A stretch of 64,000 nt of DNA from Enterococcus plantarum. GTDB lineage: Bacteria; Bacillota; Bacilli; Lactobacillales; Enterococcaceae. The notes under the pieces are model-generated. The model was not told the DNA's origin, searched no databases, and worked only from the letters and a program-made list of their open reading frames with translations. The stretch is taken from contig NZ_MIKA01000047.1 in NCBI RefSeq assembly GCF_001730295.1, positions 62,001-126,000 on the forward strand, written 5' to 3'. The translations under genes were made by a program, and so were the position numbers. Of this stretch, positions 17,744 through 26,480 are shown piece by piece. The first letter of the stretch is position 1. Each line of letters opens with the position of its first letter.

Positions 17744-18743
17744 ACTATCAAGTATTCAACAGCAATTGTTTATCCAGTTGTTAGCAGATTTATTAAGTAA
17801 TGGATTTACGATTCAAGAAAGTTTGATGTTTATGAAAAAATCTCGTTCAATTTCAGAATCTGTTATCGATTACTTGATCGATAAGATGGAACGTGGTGAT
17901 TCGTTTTATGGTAGTTTAGCTAGACTAGGATTTAAGACAACAATCGTTACCCAAATTGAATTTGCTCAAACACATGGTGATATAGCAGGAACATTAAATA
18001 AAATCAAACAACATATGAAACTTGTGGACAAACAGCAGCAAAATTTCTATAAAGTAATCAGTTATCCGATACTACTTTTGCTTTTTTTAACCGTTGTTTT
18101 GATAAGTATTCGTCAAGTGTTGCTACCTCAATTAATGACAAATGGCACAATTCAAGCCGATAATATCGGAATCAAATTTATTCGGCAAAGTCCATATTAT
18201 ATACTGACCATTTTATTGGCATTAACAAATATGATTCTTTTGACACGGTGGTATTTGAGCAAAAAAACCTTTTTAAAAAAAGCTGAATTTATTGCGAAGA
18301 TACCACTTGTAGGTAATCTATATAAAGGATACAATTCAGCATTTTTCGCACTTGAATGGGGTAAATTATTTTCTCAAGGATTAGAGATCAAAATGGTCAT
18401 CCAGTTGATGCGCGGAACTGATCAGAAATCTTTGATGAGTGAACTGGCGGAAAGGATTGAAGAACAATCGATGTCAGGCTATACGTTTTATGAACAGTTA
18501 CCCAGATTTAGTTTCTTTTCGCCAGAGTTATCGTTGATTATTCAGCAAGGACAGATAAAAGGGAATTTAGGAAAAGAGTTGATTTTATATAGCGAACTTT
18601 GTTGGCAGCATTTTTTTAAGCGCATGGAAAAAATAATTCAATGGATCCAACCAATTATTTTTTTAATTGTTGCATTATTGGTAGTTAGTATTTATGCTGC
18701 CATGCTTTTGCCTATTTATGGGGGAATGGAGGATTTTTTATGA
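17697..18743 (+). CDS. comGB: Competence pilus membrane platform protein ComGB
   Basis: GspF/PilC-type inner-membrane protein. It has two T2SF domains (about residues 20-135 and 215-340) and three or four membrane helices (ILLLLFLTVVLISI near 125, ILTILLALTNMILL near 165, PIIFLIVALLVVSIYAAMLLPIYGGM at the end). Its start lies inside comGA (47-base overlap), giving translational coupling. AAAGG precedes the ATG by about 9 bases. The length of 348 residues is normal. Confidence 0.93.
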   Translation: MDLSIIKHLKKKKNIKLSSIQQQLFIQLLADLLSNGFTIQESLMFMKKSRSISESVIDYLIDKMERGDSFYGSLARLGFKTTIVTQIEFAQTHGDIAGTLNKIKQHMKLVDKQQQNFYKVISYPILLLLFLTVVLISIRQVLLPQLMTNGTIQADNIGIKFIRQSPYYILTILLALTNMILLTRWYLSKKTFLKKAEFIAKIPLVGNLYKGYNSAFFALEWGKLFSQGLEIKMVIQLMRGTDQKSLMSELAERIEEQSMSGYTFYEQLPRFSFFSPELSLIIQQGQIKGNLGKELILYSELCWQHFFKRMEKIIQWIQPIIFLIVALLVVSIYAAMLLPIYGGMEDFL

Positions 18744-19021
18744 ACACGCAAAAACAACGAATAAAAAATAAAGGATTTACCTTGTTAGAAATGCTTGTAG
18801 TACTATTGATTATTTCTGTTTTAATCTTACTATTTGTTCCAAATCTTTCAAAACATAAAGAAGGTGTAGATAAAAAAGGCAATGAAGCAATTGTTAAGAT
18901 CGTTGAAACACAAATCGATCTTTATACTATGGAGAAAAATCAATCCCCTACTGTAGAGCAGTTGTTAAAAGAAGAATATATTACCCAAGAGCAGTACGAC
19001 AAGTATCAGGCGAGCAAGTAA
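18740..19021 (+). CDS. comGC: Major competence pseudopilin ComGC
   Basis: Major pilin of the DNA-uptake pilus. A type IV prepilin cleavage/methylation site is present, KG|FTLLEM (residues 11-18), with Glu at +5, followed by the hydrophobic helix LVVLLIISVLILLFV. The 93-residue length is typical. The ATG overlaps the comGB stop by four bases. Processing by the prepilin peptidase ComC, encoded elsewhere, is expected. Confidence 0.94.
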   Translation: MNTQKQRIKNKGFTLLEMLVVLLIISVLILLFVPNLSKHKEGVDKKGNEAIVKIVETQIDLYTMEKNQSPTVEQLLKEEYITQEQYDKYQASK

Positions 19022-19026
19022 GGATT

Positions 19027-19461
19027 ATGAATGTGAAGGGATTTACATTAATAGAATCGTTAATAGTGTTGTTTATTTGTACGGTATTTATGTTACTACC
19101 AACACTTAGTATTAATAAATGGAAACAAGCTTTGGAGGTTGATCAATTTTTATCGTCTTTTGAGAAAAAATTGCTTTTTACACAGCAAATGGCAGTTGTA
19201 AATACAATCGATACACAAATTATATTTTTGGAGCAGGCTAAACAAATTAAGTTTAAAGATGGACAAGTAGTTGAAAAGGGACTCACAATCCCAGTATCGT
19301 TACAAACTGTTGGACCAGATAAGCTTACGTTTAAAAAAGGTTCTGGAAATATCGATAAACTATCCAAATTTTCTTTTTCATGGACGGAAAAAAATCAATT
19401 GATTGAATTTCAATTTCAATTAGGGAGTGGTCGCTATGTTAAGAAAATCAACCGGTTATAG
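19027..19461 (+). CDS. comGD: Minor competence pseudopilin ComGD
   Basis: Minor pilin with a class III signal at the very N-terminus, MNVKG|FTLIESLIVLFICTVF, with Glu at +5. The remaining 120 residues form the soluble domain. Length 144. It starts 5 bases after the comGC stop, with AAGGA upstream, and overlaps the next gene. Confidence 0.9.
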   Translation: MNVKGFTLIESLIVLFICTVFMLLPTLSINKWKQALEVDQFLSSFEKKLLFTQQMAVVNTIDTQIIFLEQAKQIKFKDGQVVEKGLTIPVSLQTVGPDKLTFKKGSGNIDKLSKFSFSWTEKNQLIEFQFQLGSGRYVKKINRL

Positions 19462-19759
19462 TGGCTATGTTTTCCTTGAAAGTTTGATTGCATTAGGGTT
19501 AATGTGTTTGATCATTGGCAGTTATCTTTCATTAAATACTTTTTTACTAAAAAAGAATAAACACGCAACTAATCAATTAATACTTTACAGAGTTTTATAT
19601 GAAGAAATGAAACACTTTGAAAATTACGGAGGACCGCTGTTACGAGATATTCATACAGAGAATGGCGACTATCAACTACGCGTTTATCAAGTTGCAAATA
19701 AGTTGATCGAAGTGGAGGTTATAGGTGAAAACGAGCATTTTGAAATTAAGAAAGAGTAA
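19436..19759 (+). CDS. comGE: Minor competence pseudopilin ComGE
   Basis: Minor pilin-like protein of 107 residues: MLRKSTGYSGYVFLESLIALGLMCLIIGSYL. The N-terminal helix with FLESLIALG resembles the pilin signal, although the residue before the Phe is Val rather than Gly, so the usual cleavage site is degenerate. The start is ATG 19436 with AGGGAG 8 bases upstream; a GTG at 19427 is less likely. It overlaps comGD by 26 bases and comGF by 35. Confidence 0.82.
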   Translation: MLRKSTGYSGYVFLESLIALGLMCLIIGSYLSLNTFLLKKNKHATNQLILYRVLYEEMKHFENYGGPLLRDIHTENGDYQLRVYQVANKLIEVEVIGENEHFEIKKE

Positions 19760-20198
19760 CCTACGGAATGATCTTTTAGGATTTACATTATTGGAATCAT
19801 TACTTGCGCTGTTCCTATTATCAATTATTTGCATGCTTTTTTCAGCTTCAATTAAAAATGCAGCTATTGTAACGAATCAACTGAAAAGTGAGCGGCAAAA
19901 AGAATGGCAGATTTTTGTGATCCAACTAGAAAATGAATTGAGAAATTGTCGTTATGAAAATACCCAAATAAACAAAATAATGCTTAGAAATAAAAAAAAT
20001 AACAAACAGGTTTGGATCGAGCATAAATTAGGCAAAATTGTAAAAGTAGAAAACGGAGGGTATCAGCCTCTTTTAATGGGGGTCAAACAAGTTAGGTTTG
20101 TAGAGGAAGATAAATCTGTCGTAATAAAAGTAATATTTGAAAATAACTTAAATGTTACTGCAAAGTGGATTATCACGCGTGAGCATGAGTATGAATAA
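19725..20198 (+). CDS. comGF: Minor competence pseudopilin ComGF
   Basis: Minor pilin with LLG|FTLLESLLALFLLSIICMLF (residues 16-38), a standard prepilin site with Glu at +5. The soluble part resembles the ComGF domain (WIEHKLGKIVKVENGGYQPLLMGVKQVRF). The start is a GTG at 19725, 6 bases after GGAGG and inside comGE. Length 157. Confidence 0.9.
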   Translation: MKTSILKLRKSNLRNDLLGFTLLESLLALFLLSIICMLFSASIKNAAIVTNQLKSERQKEWQIFVIQLENELRNCRYENTQINKIMLRNKKNNKQVWIEHKLGKIVKVENGGYQPLLMGVKQVRFVEEDKSVVIKVIFENNLNVTAKWIITREHEYE

Positions 20199-20544
20199 GA
20201 GATACAAAGGTGGCGTATTACTTACAGCATTATTATTTGTTTTTTTGTTTAGTTTCATTTTTACATTCGTTTTGGAAGATTTTCAACTCACACAAAGATT
20301 TACCAAAAAAACCAAAGAGTATTATATCGCTAAGACAATGTTGAGCATGTTTCTTGCAGACCTTAAAGCAGAGAAGAGAGCACTTGTAAAAAAAGGACAA
20401 CAGAATTTTTCCACAGGAATATTACGGTACGAATATAATCAACCAATATTAGACGTTACCATTCATTTAAACCAAACAACGTATAAATTTCAAGAACAAT
20501 ATCAAGAAGAAAACAAACCAAATCAAACTATGTCATCTAACTAA
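20191..20544 (+). CDS. comGG: Competence protein ComGG
   Basis: Last gene of the comG operon, 117 residues from ATG 20191, overlapping the comGF stop by 8 bases. A longer frame reaches ATG 20152 but has no site, and 20185 is a close alternative. A basic N-terminus and one membrane helix (GGVLLTALLFVFLFSFIFTFVLEDF) precede a hydrophilic tail. Sequence similarity in this family is low, so position carries much of the call. Confidence 0.8.
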   Translation: MNKRYKGGVLLTALLFVFLFSFIFTFVLEDFQLTQRFTKKTKEYYIAKTMLSMFLADLKAEKRALVKKGQQNFSTGILRYEYNQPILDVTIHLNQTTYKFQEQYQEENKPNQTMSSN

Positions 20545-20786
20545 CTGAATAGTGAAATGACAAGAATTAAGAATCTGTGAAATGTGTATCAAACTTATGC
20601 TAAAAAAGACTAATACAGCGATTCGTTTTTAAATGAAAATCAATTAGAAGTCTTTTATTATTTCCCAAAAAAATGAGAGTAGTTCAATGATTTTCAAATA
20701 TTATTAGGAAATTGATTGATTATTGTCTGATTTTTCGTTAAAATAGAACAGGTATGAAAATTGTTATATTATAGAAGGAAATTGAG

Positions 20787-21803
20787 GTGTTTCACTTGTT
20801 CCCTGAGAAAATAGAAAAGGCTTTCGGTTTAATGGAACAGGCTATCGGATTACTTAAACGATCTTTGGATACTTCTTTTTTAGATGCCTACATTGAAAAT
20901 GGTGAAAATATCATTGATAATTTTCAAGTGCGTGTGCAAGACGATGTGCCAGATGGACAAACTGTTCAAAAACTTAAAGACATCTATGAACAACTACAAG
21001 CAATCGAATTAGAACCAGAAGAGATTAGACGTTTGTCACAGTTGATTTTACTTAAAGGGAATAAAGCAGAATCCTTACAGGCAAATCATCAATTAACGCC
21101 GGATAGTATTGGCTTTTTATTTGTTTATTTGATCGAGCAACTGTATATTAAAGAGCAATCGCTAAAAGTATTGGATATTGCAACTGGGATGGGAAATCTA
21201 CTTCTGACGATCATTCTCAACTTAAACATAGCGAAGTACACAGCTCAAGGCTTTGGTGTGGATATTGACGATACCTTATTGTCTGTTTCAGCAACGAACA
21301 ATGAATGGACAAAGGCTGCAATACAACTATTCCATCAAGATGGATTACAGGACTTACTTGTCGATCCTGTTGATGTAGCTATCAGTGATTTGCCAATCGG
21401 TTATTATCCGAATGATGAAAAAGCAAAAGACTTTGATTCAGCAGCAGAAGAAGGCCATAGCTATGCACATCATTTATTGATGGAACAAGCAATGAAATTT
21501 GTTAAACCAGACGGATATGGACTATTTTTGATACCAACCAATATTTTAGAGACAGAACAAAGTTCATTCTTCAAAAATTGGCTGCAAAAAAATGTGTATC
21601 TACAAGGGATGATTCAGTTGCCTGATGAACTTTTTAAATCAGTCCAATCAAGCAAAAGTATTCTGTTTGTACAAAATAAAGGTAAACATAGTGAACAAGT
21701 AAAAGAAGTACTAGTTGCAAAACTAGGTTCATTAAAAGATCCTGCAAAAGTAACTCAATTTTTTAAACAATTTGAGGCTTGGAAGTCTTCGAATTTAAAA
21801 TAA
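20787..21803 (+). CDS. YtxK-like class I SAM-dependent DNA methyltransferase family protein
   Basis: A 338-residue N6-adenine-methyltransferase-fold protein. The SAM motif is [15 protein letters not shown] (about residues 127-141), motif IV is present as [12 protein letters not shown] in place of NPPY, and a C-terminal [10 protein letters not shown]-type strand follows. It lacks a target recognition domain and a restriction partner. The arrangement comG, this gene, ackA is conserved in lactic acid bacteria and Bacillus, so it is a housekeeping protein rather than an R-M system. The start is uncertain between GTG 20787 (AAGGAA upstream) and TTG 20796 (GAGGTG upstream). Confidence 0.85.
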   Translation: MFHLFPEKIEKAFGLMEQAIGLLKRSLDTSFLDAYIENGENIIDNFQVRVQDDVPDGQTVQKLKDIYEQLQAIELEPEEIRRLSQLILLKGNKAESLQANHQLTPDSIGFLFVYLIEQLYIKEQSLKVLDIATGMGNLLLTIILNLNIAKYTAQGFGVDIDDTLLSVSATNNEWTKAAIQLFHQDGLQDLLVDPVDVAISDLPIGYYPNDEKAKDFDSAAEEGHSYAHHLLMEQAMKFVKPDGYGLFLIPTNILETEQSSFFKNWLQKNVYLQGMIQLPDELFKSVQSSKSILFVQNKGKHSEQVKEVLVAKLGSLKDPAKVTQFFKQFEAWKSSNLK

Positions 21804-21828
21804 AACAACTGATAAAGAGGAGAGTATT

Positions 21829-23016
21829 ATGTCTAAAACAATTGCAATCAATGCTGGAAGTTCAAGTTTAAAATGGCAGTTATATCAAATGCCAAATGAA
21901 GAAGTTATCGCTAAAGGAATCGTTGAACGTATTGGTTTAAATGATTCAATCTTCACAATTAAATACGGTGAAGATAAGAAATATGAAGAGATCATCGACA
22001 TTAATGATCATGATGTTGCAGTAAAAATGTTATTAGATAAATTGACTGAATTGAACATTTTAGCTTCTTATGATGAAATTACAGGTGTTGGTCACCGTGT
22101 AGTTGCAGGTGGAGAAGACTTTAAAGATTCTGTTGTGATCGATGATGAAGTGTTAGCAAAAATCGAAAAATTAGCAGATCTTGCACCTTTACACAATCCA
22201 GCAAATGCAATGGGAATCAAAGCCTTTAAAAAAATCTTACCTGATATTATCAGTGTTGCGGTTTTTGATACAGCCTTCCATACAACAATGCCAAAACATA
22301 ATTTTTTATACAGCATTCCAACTGAATACTATGACAAATACGCAGCTCGTAAATATGGGGCACACGGAACAAGCCACAAGTATGTTGCAGACCGTGCAGC
22401 AGAAATGCTGGGTCGCCCAATTGAAGAATTAAAAATCATTACTTGTCACCTTGGTAATGGAGCTTCAATCACAGCGGTTGATGGTGGTAAATCTGTAGAT
22501 ACATCAATGGGCTTCACACCGCTTGCTGGCGTAACAATGGGCACTCGTTCTGGAGATATCGATCCTTCTTTATTGGCTTACTTAATGGAAAAACTTGAAT
22601 TAACAGATATCAAAGATATGATCGATATCTTAAATAAAAAATCAGGTTTACTTGGTTTGACTGGTATTTCTAGTGATATGCGTGATTTAGAAGCAAACAT
22701 GGACAAAGAAGCAGTTCAAGTAGCATATGATATCTTTACAGATCGTATTCGTAAATACATCGGTAGTTACGTAACTGTATTAAACGGCGTGGATGCAATT
22801 GTCTTTACTGCGGGTATTGGTGAAAATGATTCACATGTTCGTAGCGAAGTAATCAAAGGTATGACTTGGTTCGGTTGCGAGCTAGATGATGATAAAAACA
22901 ATGTTCGTGGAAAAGAGTCAGTTATTTCTACTGAAGAGTCTAAAGTAAAAGTATTGTTGATTCCAACAGATGAAGAATTAATGATTGCTCGTGATGTCGA
23001 GCGTCTAAGAAAATAA
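21829..23016 (+). CDS. ackA: Acetate kinase
   Basis: Converts acetyl phosphate and ADP to acetate and ATP, the energy-yielding end step of mixed-acid fermentation. Signatures are the N-terminal [13 protein letters not shown], the middle [11 protein letters not shown] with [11 protein letters not shown], and the ATP-binding [12 protein letters not shown] with FTAGIGEND. The length of 395 residues is standard. AGAGGAGAG precedes the ATG. It ends with a clear terminator and may be co-transcribed with the methyltransferase gene 25 bases upstream. Confidence 0.97.
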   Translation: MSKTIAINAGSSSLKWQLYQMPNEEVIAKGIVERIGLNDSIFTIKYGEDKKYEEIIDINDHDVAVKMLLDKLTELNILASYDEITGVGHRVVAGGEDFKDSVVIDDEVLAKIEKLADLAPLHNPANAMGIKAFKKILPDIISVAVFDTAFHTTMPKHNFLYSIPTEYYDKYAARKYGAHGTSHKYVADRAAEMLGRPIEELKIITCHLGNGASITAVDGGKSVDTSMGFTPLAGVTMGTRSGDIDPSLLAYLMEKLELTDIKDMIDILNKKSGLLGLTGISSDMRDLEANMDKEAVQVAYDIFTDRIRKYIGSYVTVLNGVDAIVFTAGIGENDSHVRSEVIKGMTWFGCELDDDKNNVRGKESVISTEESKVKVLLIPTDEELMIARDVERLRK

Positions 23017-23030
23017 ATTTTAAATTAAAA

Positions 23031-23069
23031 AGAAGCAACTCGCCTTTTAACGAGTTGCTCCTTTTTTTG
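23031..23069 (+). terminator. Terminator of ackA
   Basis: A 9-bp inverted repeat (23034-23042 with 23051-23059) is followed by CC and seven T. It lies between convergent ackA and the universal stress protein gene. Confidence 0.9.
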
Positions 23070-23076
23070 TATCAAT

Positions 23077-23553
23077 TCATTCATCATCTTGTTGAACGGG
23101 TATTTTATTGTCTAAGTCAGTTCTTACGACTAGAACATCGCAAGCTGCATTACGAATAACATATTCAGAAACAGAACCAATAAACAATCGTTCCACAGCA
23201 TTTAAACCAGTAGCACCTAACATAATCAAATCAACATCATGATCTTGAGGCAATTGTTTAGCGATTAAAGGTTTTGGTGAACCGTATTCAATCACACTAG
23301 AGACTCTTTCACACCCGTGTTCTTTAGCTTGTTCCTTGTATCCTTCTAATGTTTGTTTCGCCATTTCAGTAGCTTGTTCAGCTAACACACCATCAAAAGA
23401 AGAAACGGATTGGAACGCTCGTGTGTCAATAACATGAGCTAATAATAATTCTGCATCATTTCTCATAGCAACATTCATTGCTTTTTGAAAAGCTAGTTCC
23501 GCCTCAGATGAGCCGTCGACAGCAACCATGATTTTACGATAATTTTGTAACAT
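23077..23553 (-). CDS. UspA-family universal stress protein
   Basis: A 158-residue single-domain Usp. The N-terminal strand KIMVAVDGSSEAE and the C-terminal nucleotide motif GATGLNAVERLFIGSVSEYV with CDVLVVR carry the G-2x-G-9x-GS pattern of ATP-binding members. The start is set at the ATG at 23553, 8 bases after AAAGGAG; the frame runs on upstream to 23586 without a site. Confidence 0.93.
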   Translation of the reverse strand: MLQNYRKIMVAVDGSSEAELAFQKAMNVAMRNDAELLLAHVIDTRAFQSVSSFDGVLAEQATEMAKQTLEGYKEQAKEHGCERVSSVIEYGSPKPLIAKQLPQDHDVDLIMLGATGLNAVERLFIGSVSEYVIRNAACDVLVVRTDLDNKIPVQQDDE

Positions 23554-23649
23554 TTTAATCACTCCTTTCAATTTTTGAAAATACATAATTCATTATACTT
23601 TAATTGTAGAACAAAATGACAAAAAAGCAAATAAAAAAAGAAGATACAA

Positions 23650-23928
23650 TTACAGAATCTTCTTGGCTAACATCACGGTAAATATAGCTGAAATAGCAAG
23701 TAAACTAAAAATATAGAACAAAGAAAAAAAGGTCAAATTAAAGATCCCAACTAAAATACCGATAGCAGCTAAAATCAAATAAAAAATACCAAACTGATGT
23801 AAGAACTGAATAGTTTCATCAGGTTCACCGTCGTGTATCAATGGTAAAAAAACGTGTGCCTTTTTTAATAAATAGAGCCCAATAATAACTAATAAAGCCA
23901 CAGACATAAAAATAAGTATGCGAACCAT
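23650..23928 (-). CDS. Small membrane protein, three hydrophobic segments
   Basis: A 92-residue protein of unknown function. The segments are RILIFMSVALLVIIGLYLL (about 3-21), FGIFYLILAAIGILVGIF (about 46-63) and FFSLFYIFSLLAISAIFTVML (about 67-87). Between the first two is a charged loop HDGEPDETIQFL. GGAGG lies 8 bases before ATG 23928. Downstream on the same strand is the stress protein gene; upstream is the 6S RNA terminator region. Confidence 0.75.
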   Translation of the reverse strand: MVRILIFMSVALLVIIGLYLLKKAHVFLPLIHDGEPDETIQFLHQFGIFYLILAAIGILVGIFNLTFFSLFYIFSLLAISAIFTVMLAKKIL

Positions 23929-23948
23929 GCATCAAACCTCCGTCAAAT

Positions 23949-23977
23949 AAAAAACAATTTGCACTTCGCAAATTGTC
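23949..23977 (-). terminator. Hairpin terminator downstream of the 6S RNA
   Basis: Read on the reverse strand, ACAATTTGC pairs with GCAAATTGT across a 5-base loop, followed by TTTTTT. It would stop read-through from the 6S RNA into the small membrane protein gene, whose GGAGG comes just after. Confidence 0.75.
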
Positions 23978-23989
23978 TAAAAAACTAAA

Positions 23990-24195
23990 ATAAAAATGGT
24001 AAAATCCGTCGATGCCGTTATTCGTCCTATAGTATTGAACCCGCAAACAAAGCAGGTGGGTTCCACGACTGACAGCTTCGAACTACCAAATGATAAGGCA
24101 TGTTACCAGCTTAGGTACCAGAAGGATCCCTAGATATCAATAAAATGTTCGGTCAACACACAAAAAAGACAACGCGTACATCACAGATTTACCAT
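23990..24195 (-). ncRNA. ssrS: Probable 6S RNA
   Basis: About 200 bases with no coding frame. The 5' end (ATGGTAAATCTGTGATG on the reverse strand, 24179-24195) pairs with the 3' end (CATCGACGGATTTTACCAT, 23996-24014), giving one long closing stem, and T-rich sequence follows at once. The middle contains a shorter hairpin in the 3' half (AACCC with GGGTT). This matches 6S RNA architecture: a long rod with a central bubble that mimics an open promoter and binds sigma-A RNA polymerase. A promoter sits at the right place, and 6S RNA lies near rarA in many Firmicutes. A different structured RNA is not excluded. Confidence 0.75.
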
Positions 24196-24199
24196 CTTT

Positions 24200-24228
24200 A
24201 TAATAGCACAATATAAACCAAACAGCAA
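24200..24228 (-). promoter_or_regulatory. Promoter of the 6S RNA
   Basis: On the reverse strand, TTGCTG (24223-24228), a 17-base spacer and TATTAT (24200-24205) place the start of transcription at about 24194, exactly where the closing stem of the RNA begins. Confidence 0.7.
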
Positions 24229-24262
24229 CGAGGGTGCTTAGATTTGAGAGCGGATCGTTTTT

Positions 24263-25543
24263 TTATTTCTTATTCTTTTTCCACTCTTGAATGCGTTGAT
24301 ACTGCTGGTGCAATGCTTGTTCATATTTTCCATTATCGACAGGTTCATAGTAATGAGCTTGTTTTATTTTATCAGGAAGGTATTGTTGATCGACCCAAGC
24401 ATTTTCAAAATTATGAGGATATTGATAGCCAATTCCACGATTCAATTCTTTTGCGCCTGAATAATGACTGTCTCGCAAATGATCAGGAACATCTCCAGCT
24501 TTTCCTTCTCTTATGTCGGCTAAAGCTGCGTCAATTGCGCTGATAGCAGAATTTGATTTTGGAGACAAGCATAAATCGATAACTACGCTGGCAAGTGGAA
24601 TCCTTGCTTCTGGGAAACCAAGCTTTTCAGCGGCTTGGACAGCTGTTATCGTGCGAGCAGCTGCGGGCGGATTACCTAACCCAATATCTTCGTATGCAAT
24701 CACCATCAAACGACGACAAATAATCGGTAAATCACCTGCTTCAACTAATCTAGCTAAATAGTGAAGTGCAGCATCAACATCACTGCCACGAATCGATTTT
24801 TGAAATGCGGAAATCACATCATAATGGGCATCGCCGTTTTTATCATGCGTCAATGCTTTACGTTGGACACATTCTTCAATGATCGAAAGAGTGATCTCGA
24901 CTTTTTTATTTCCATTTTCAGGTGTGGATTTTACAGCTAATTCAAGTCCGTTTAAAGCGCTACGTAAGTCACCATTTGTAGCACGTGATAAATGGAGCAA
25001 AGCTTTTTCTTCTAATACAACTGAAAATTCGCCCAAACCTCGCTCTGTATCCGTTAATGCTTCTTTGATTGCTTTTTGAATATCAAGTTCGGTCAAGGGC
25101 TTGACTTCAAAAATTTGTGTTCGACTTCGAATGGCTGGATTGATTGTAATATATGGATTCTCAGTCGTTGCCCCGATCATAATGATGCGACCACTTTCAA
25201 GATGAGGCAATAAAAAATCTTGTTTTGTTTTATCTAAACGATGAACTTCATCTAATAATAAAATCACAGTTCCACTCATTTTTGCTTCTTCGGCGACAAT
25301 TTGCAGATCTTTTTTGGTATCTGTTGCAGCATTCAGCAAGCGAAAGGCGTAGTTTGTAGAACCCGCAATGGCACTGGCGATGCTGGTCTTACCAGTACCA
25401 GGTGGACCGTATAAAATCATAGATGAAAGCATGCGCGCTTCAACCATCCGACGAATGATTTTCCCTGACCCAACAAGATGTTGTTGCCCAACGACCTCAT
25501 CTAAATTGCATGGTCTCATGCGATAAGCTAAAGGTTTTTGCAT
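24263..25543 (-). CDS. rarA: Replication-associated recombination protein RarA (MgsA)
   Basis: AAA+ ATPase related to clamp loaders that acts at stalled replication forks. The N-terminus PLAYRMRPCNLDEVVGQQHLVG is typical. Walker A is GPPGTGKTS (about residues 46-54), Walker B is LLLDEVHR and sensor 1 is IGATTENP. The C-terminal tetramerisation region has YEDIGLGNP and HYSGAKELNRGIGYQYPH. The length of 426 residues is normal. AAGGAGG precedes the ATG at 25543. Its upstream region holds a LexA-like box. Confidence 0.96.
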   Translation of the reverse strand: MQKPLAYRMRPCNLDEVVGQQHLVGSGKIIRRMVEARMLSSMILYGPPGTGKTSIASAIAGSTNYAFRLLNAATDTKKDLQIVAEEAKMSGTVILLLDEVHRLDKTKQDFLLPHLESGRIIMIGATTENPYITINPAIRSRTQIFEVKPLTELDIQKAIKEALTDTERGLGEFSVVLEEKALLHLSRATNGDLRSALNGLELAVKSTPENGNKKVEITLSIIEECVQRKALTHDKNGDAHYDVISAFQKSIRGSDVDAALHYLARLVEAGDLPIICRRLMVIAYEDIGLGNPPAAARTITAVQAAEKLGFPEARIPLASVVIDLCLSPKSNSAISAIDAALADIREGKAGDVPDHLRDSHYSGAKELNRGIGYQYPHNFENAWVDQQYLPDKIKQAHYYEPVDNGKYEQALHQQYQRIQEWKKNKK

Positions 25544-25696
25544 GGTTGAACCTCCTTATTTTAAAAGCGTAGCGGGCTCGTTAAGCTCTGACAAAGAAAT
25601 AGGGAAAGCTGAGAATGGCTCTCTAATCTAAAACCAGATGTTCTCTTTTTTTCGAAACGTAGCCCAAGTCACTTAACAAAATTTCATTATCTAGAC

Positions 25697-25722
25697 ATTA
25701 TACCATAAAGAACGTACGTTTG
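25697..25722 (-). promoter_or_regulatory. rarA promoter with LexA-like SOS box
   Basis: On the reverse strand an extended -10 (TG, one base, TATAAT; TATAAT at 25697-25702) is seen. Immediately upstream, AGAACGTACGTTTG (forward strand, 25709-25722) matches the Gram-positive LexA consensus CGAACRNRYGTTYC at 12 of 14 positions. A repressor there would cover the spacer and -35 region of this promoter. The remainder of the 298-base gap between rarA and the divergent glycosylase gene shows nothing else I can name. Confidence 0.45.
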
Positions 25723-25841
25723 TACAAAGGGGCGTTTTGTCCATTAAAACAAGAAAAAATCAGACTTTATCTTACGAAACGTTTGTTTTTTCAATGGATA
25801 ATAGCCCTAGATTCGTGTATGATAAGAGATGGTGAAAAATA

Positions 25842-26480
25842 ATGGAAAAAACGATACATTTTTTTAATACAAAATCAACAGAAGAGATCGCTCAATTCTT
25901 ATTAGGGATGTACTTAGAGCATGAGACAGATGCTGGAATACTTAGCGGATATATCGTTGATACAGAAGCCTATTTAGGCCCTGAAGATGAAGCGGCTCAC
26001 AGTTTTGGATTAAGAGAGACCCCACGGCTAAAAGCTATGTATGATAAGCCGGGAACGATTTATTTATACACAATGCATACACATTTAATCTTAAATATGG
26101 TCACTCAGGAAAAAGGCAAACCTCAAGGAGTCATGATTCGTGCCATTGAACCTGTGGAAGGACTCGAACAAATGGAAGCAAATCGTAATGGACGAAAAGA
26201 AATGGAATTGTCAAATGGGCCTGGAAAACTGGTTTCAGCTTTAGGAATCACTAAAGAATTATATGGGCAATCGATTTTCGATAGTTCGTTGCGTATTGTT
26301 CCTGAAAAAAGAAAAATACCAAAAAAAATCATTTCACTTCCTCGTATTGGAATCCCTAATAAAGGCATCTGGACGGAGCGACCTTTACGGTATGTTGTTT
26401 CAGGAAATCCTTATATCTCAAAACAAAGAAGAAGTGATATTGATCAAAAAGACTTTGGTTGGAAGGAAGAAAATAAATGA
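25842..26480 (+). CDS. 3-methyladenine DNA glycosylase (AAG/MPG family)
   Basis: Removes alkylated and deaminated purines from DNA, starting base excision repair. AAG-family signatures are GYIVDTEAYLGPEDEAAHS (about residues 36-54), GTIYLYTMHTHLILNMVT and VMIRAIEPVEG, with LSNGPGKLVSALGI after them. The catalytic Glu is in the VDTEAYLG motif. The length of 212 residues is usual. It is divergent from rarA, and both are repair genes. Its stop overlaps the next start (ATGA), so it leads an operon with the DUF3013 gene, prmA and rsmE. Confidence 0.93.
   Translation: MEKTIHFFNTKSTEEIAQFLLGMYLEHETDAGILSGYIVDTEAYLGPEDEAAHSFGLRETPRLKAMYDKPGTIYLYTMHTHLILNMVTQEKGKPQGVMIRAIEPVEGLEQMEANRNGRKEMELSNGPGKLVSALGITKELYGQSIFDSSLRIVPEKRKIPKKIISLPRIGIPNKGIWTERPLRYVVSGNPYISKQRRSDIDQKDFGWKEENK

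Noticed and set aside
20787-21803. Restriction-modification methyltransferase
   Set aside because: No target recognition domain, no nuclease neighbour, altered motif IV, and the conserved comG-ackA context mark it as the housekeeping YtxK-like family.
24244-24543. 99-codon forward frame opposite the rarA 3' end
   Set aside because: Shadow of rarA; no ribosome site and no recognisable sequence.
25773-25788. Second LexA-like or cre-like site (CGAAACGTTTGTT) near the glycosylase gene
   Set aside because: It lacks the GAAC half-site of LexA boxes and fits the cre consensus poorly.
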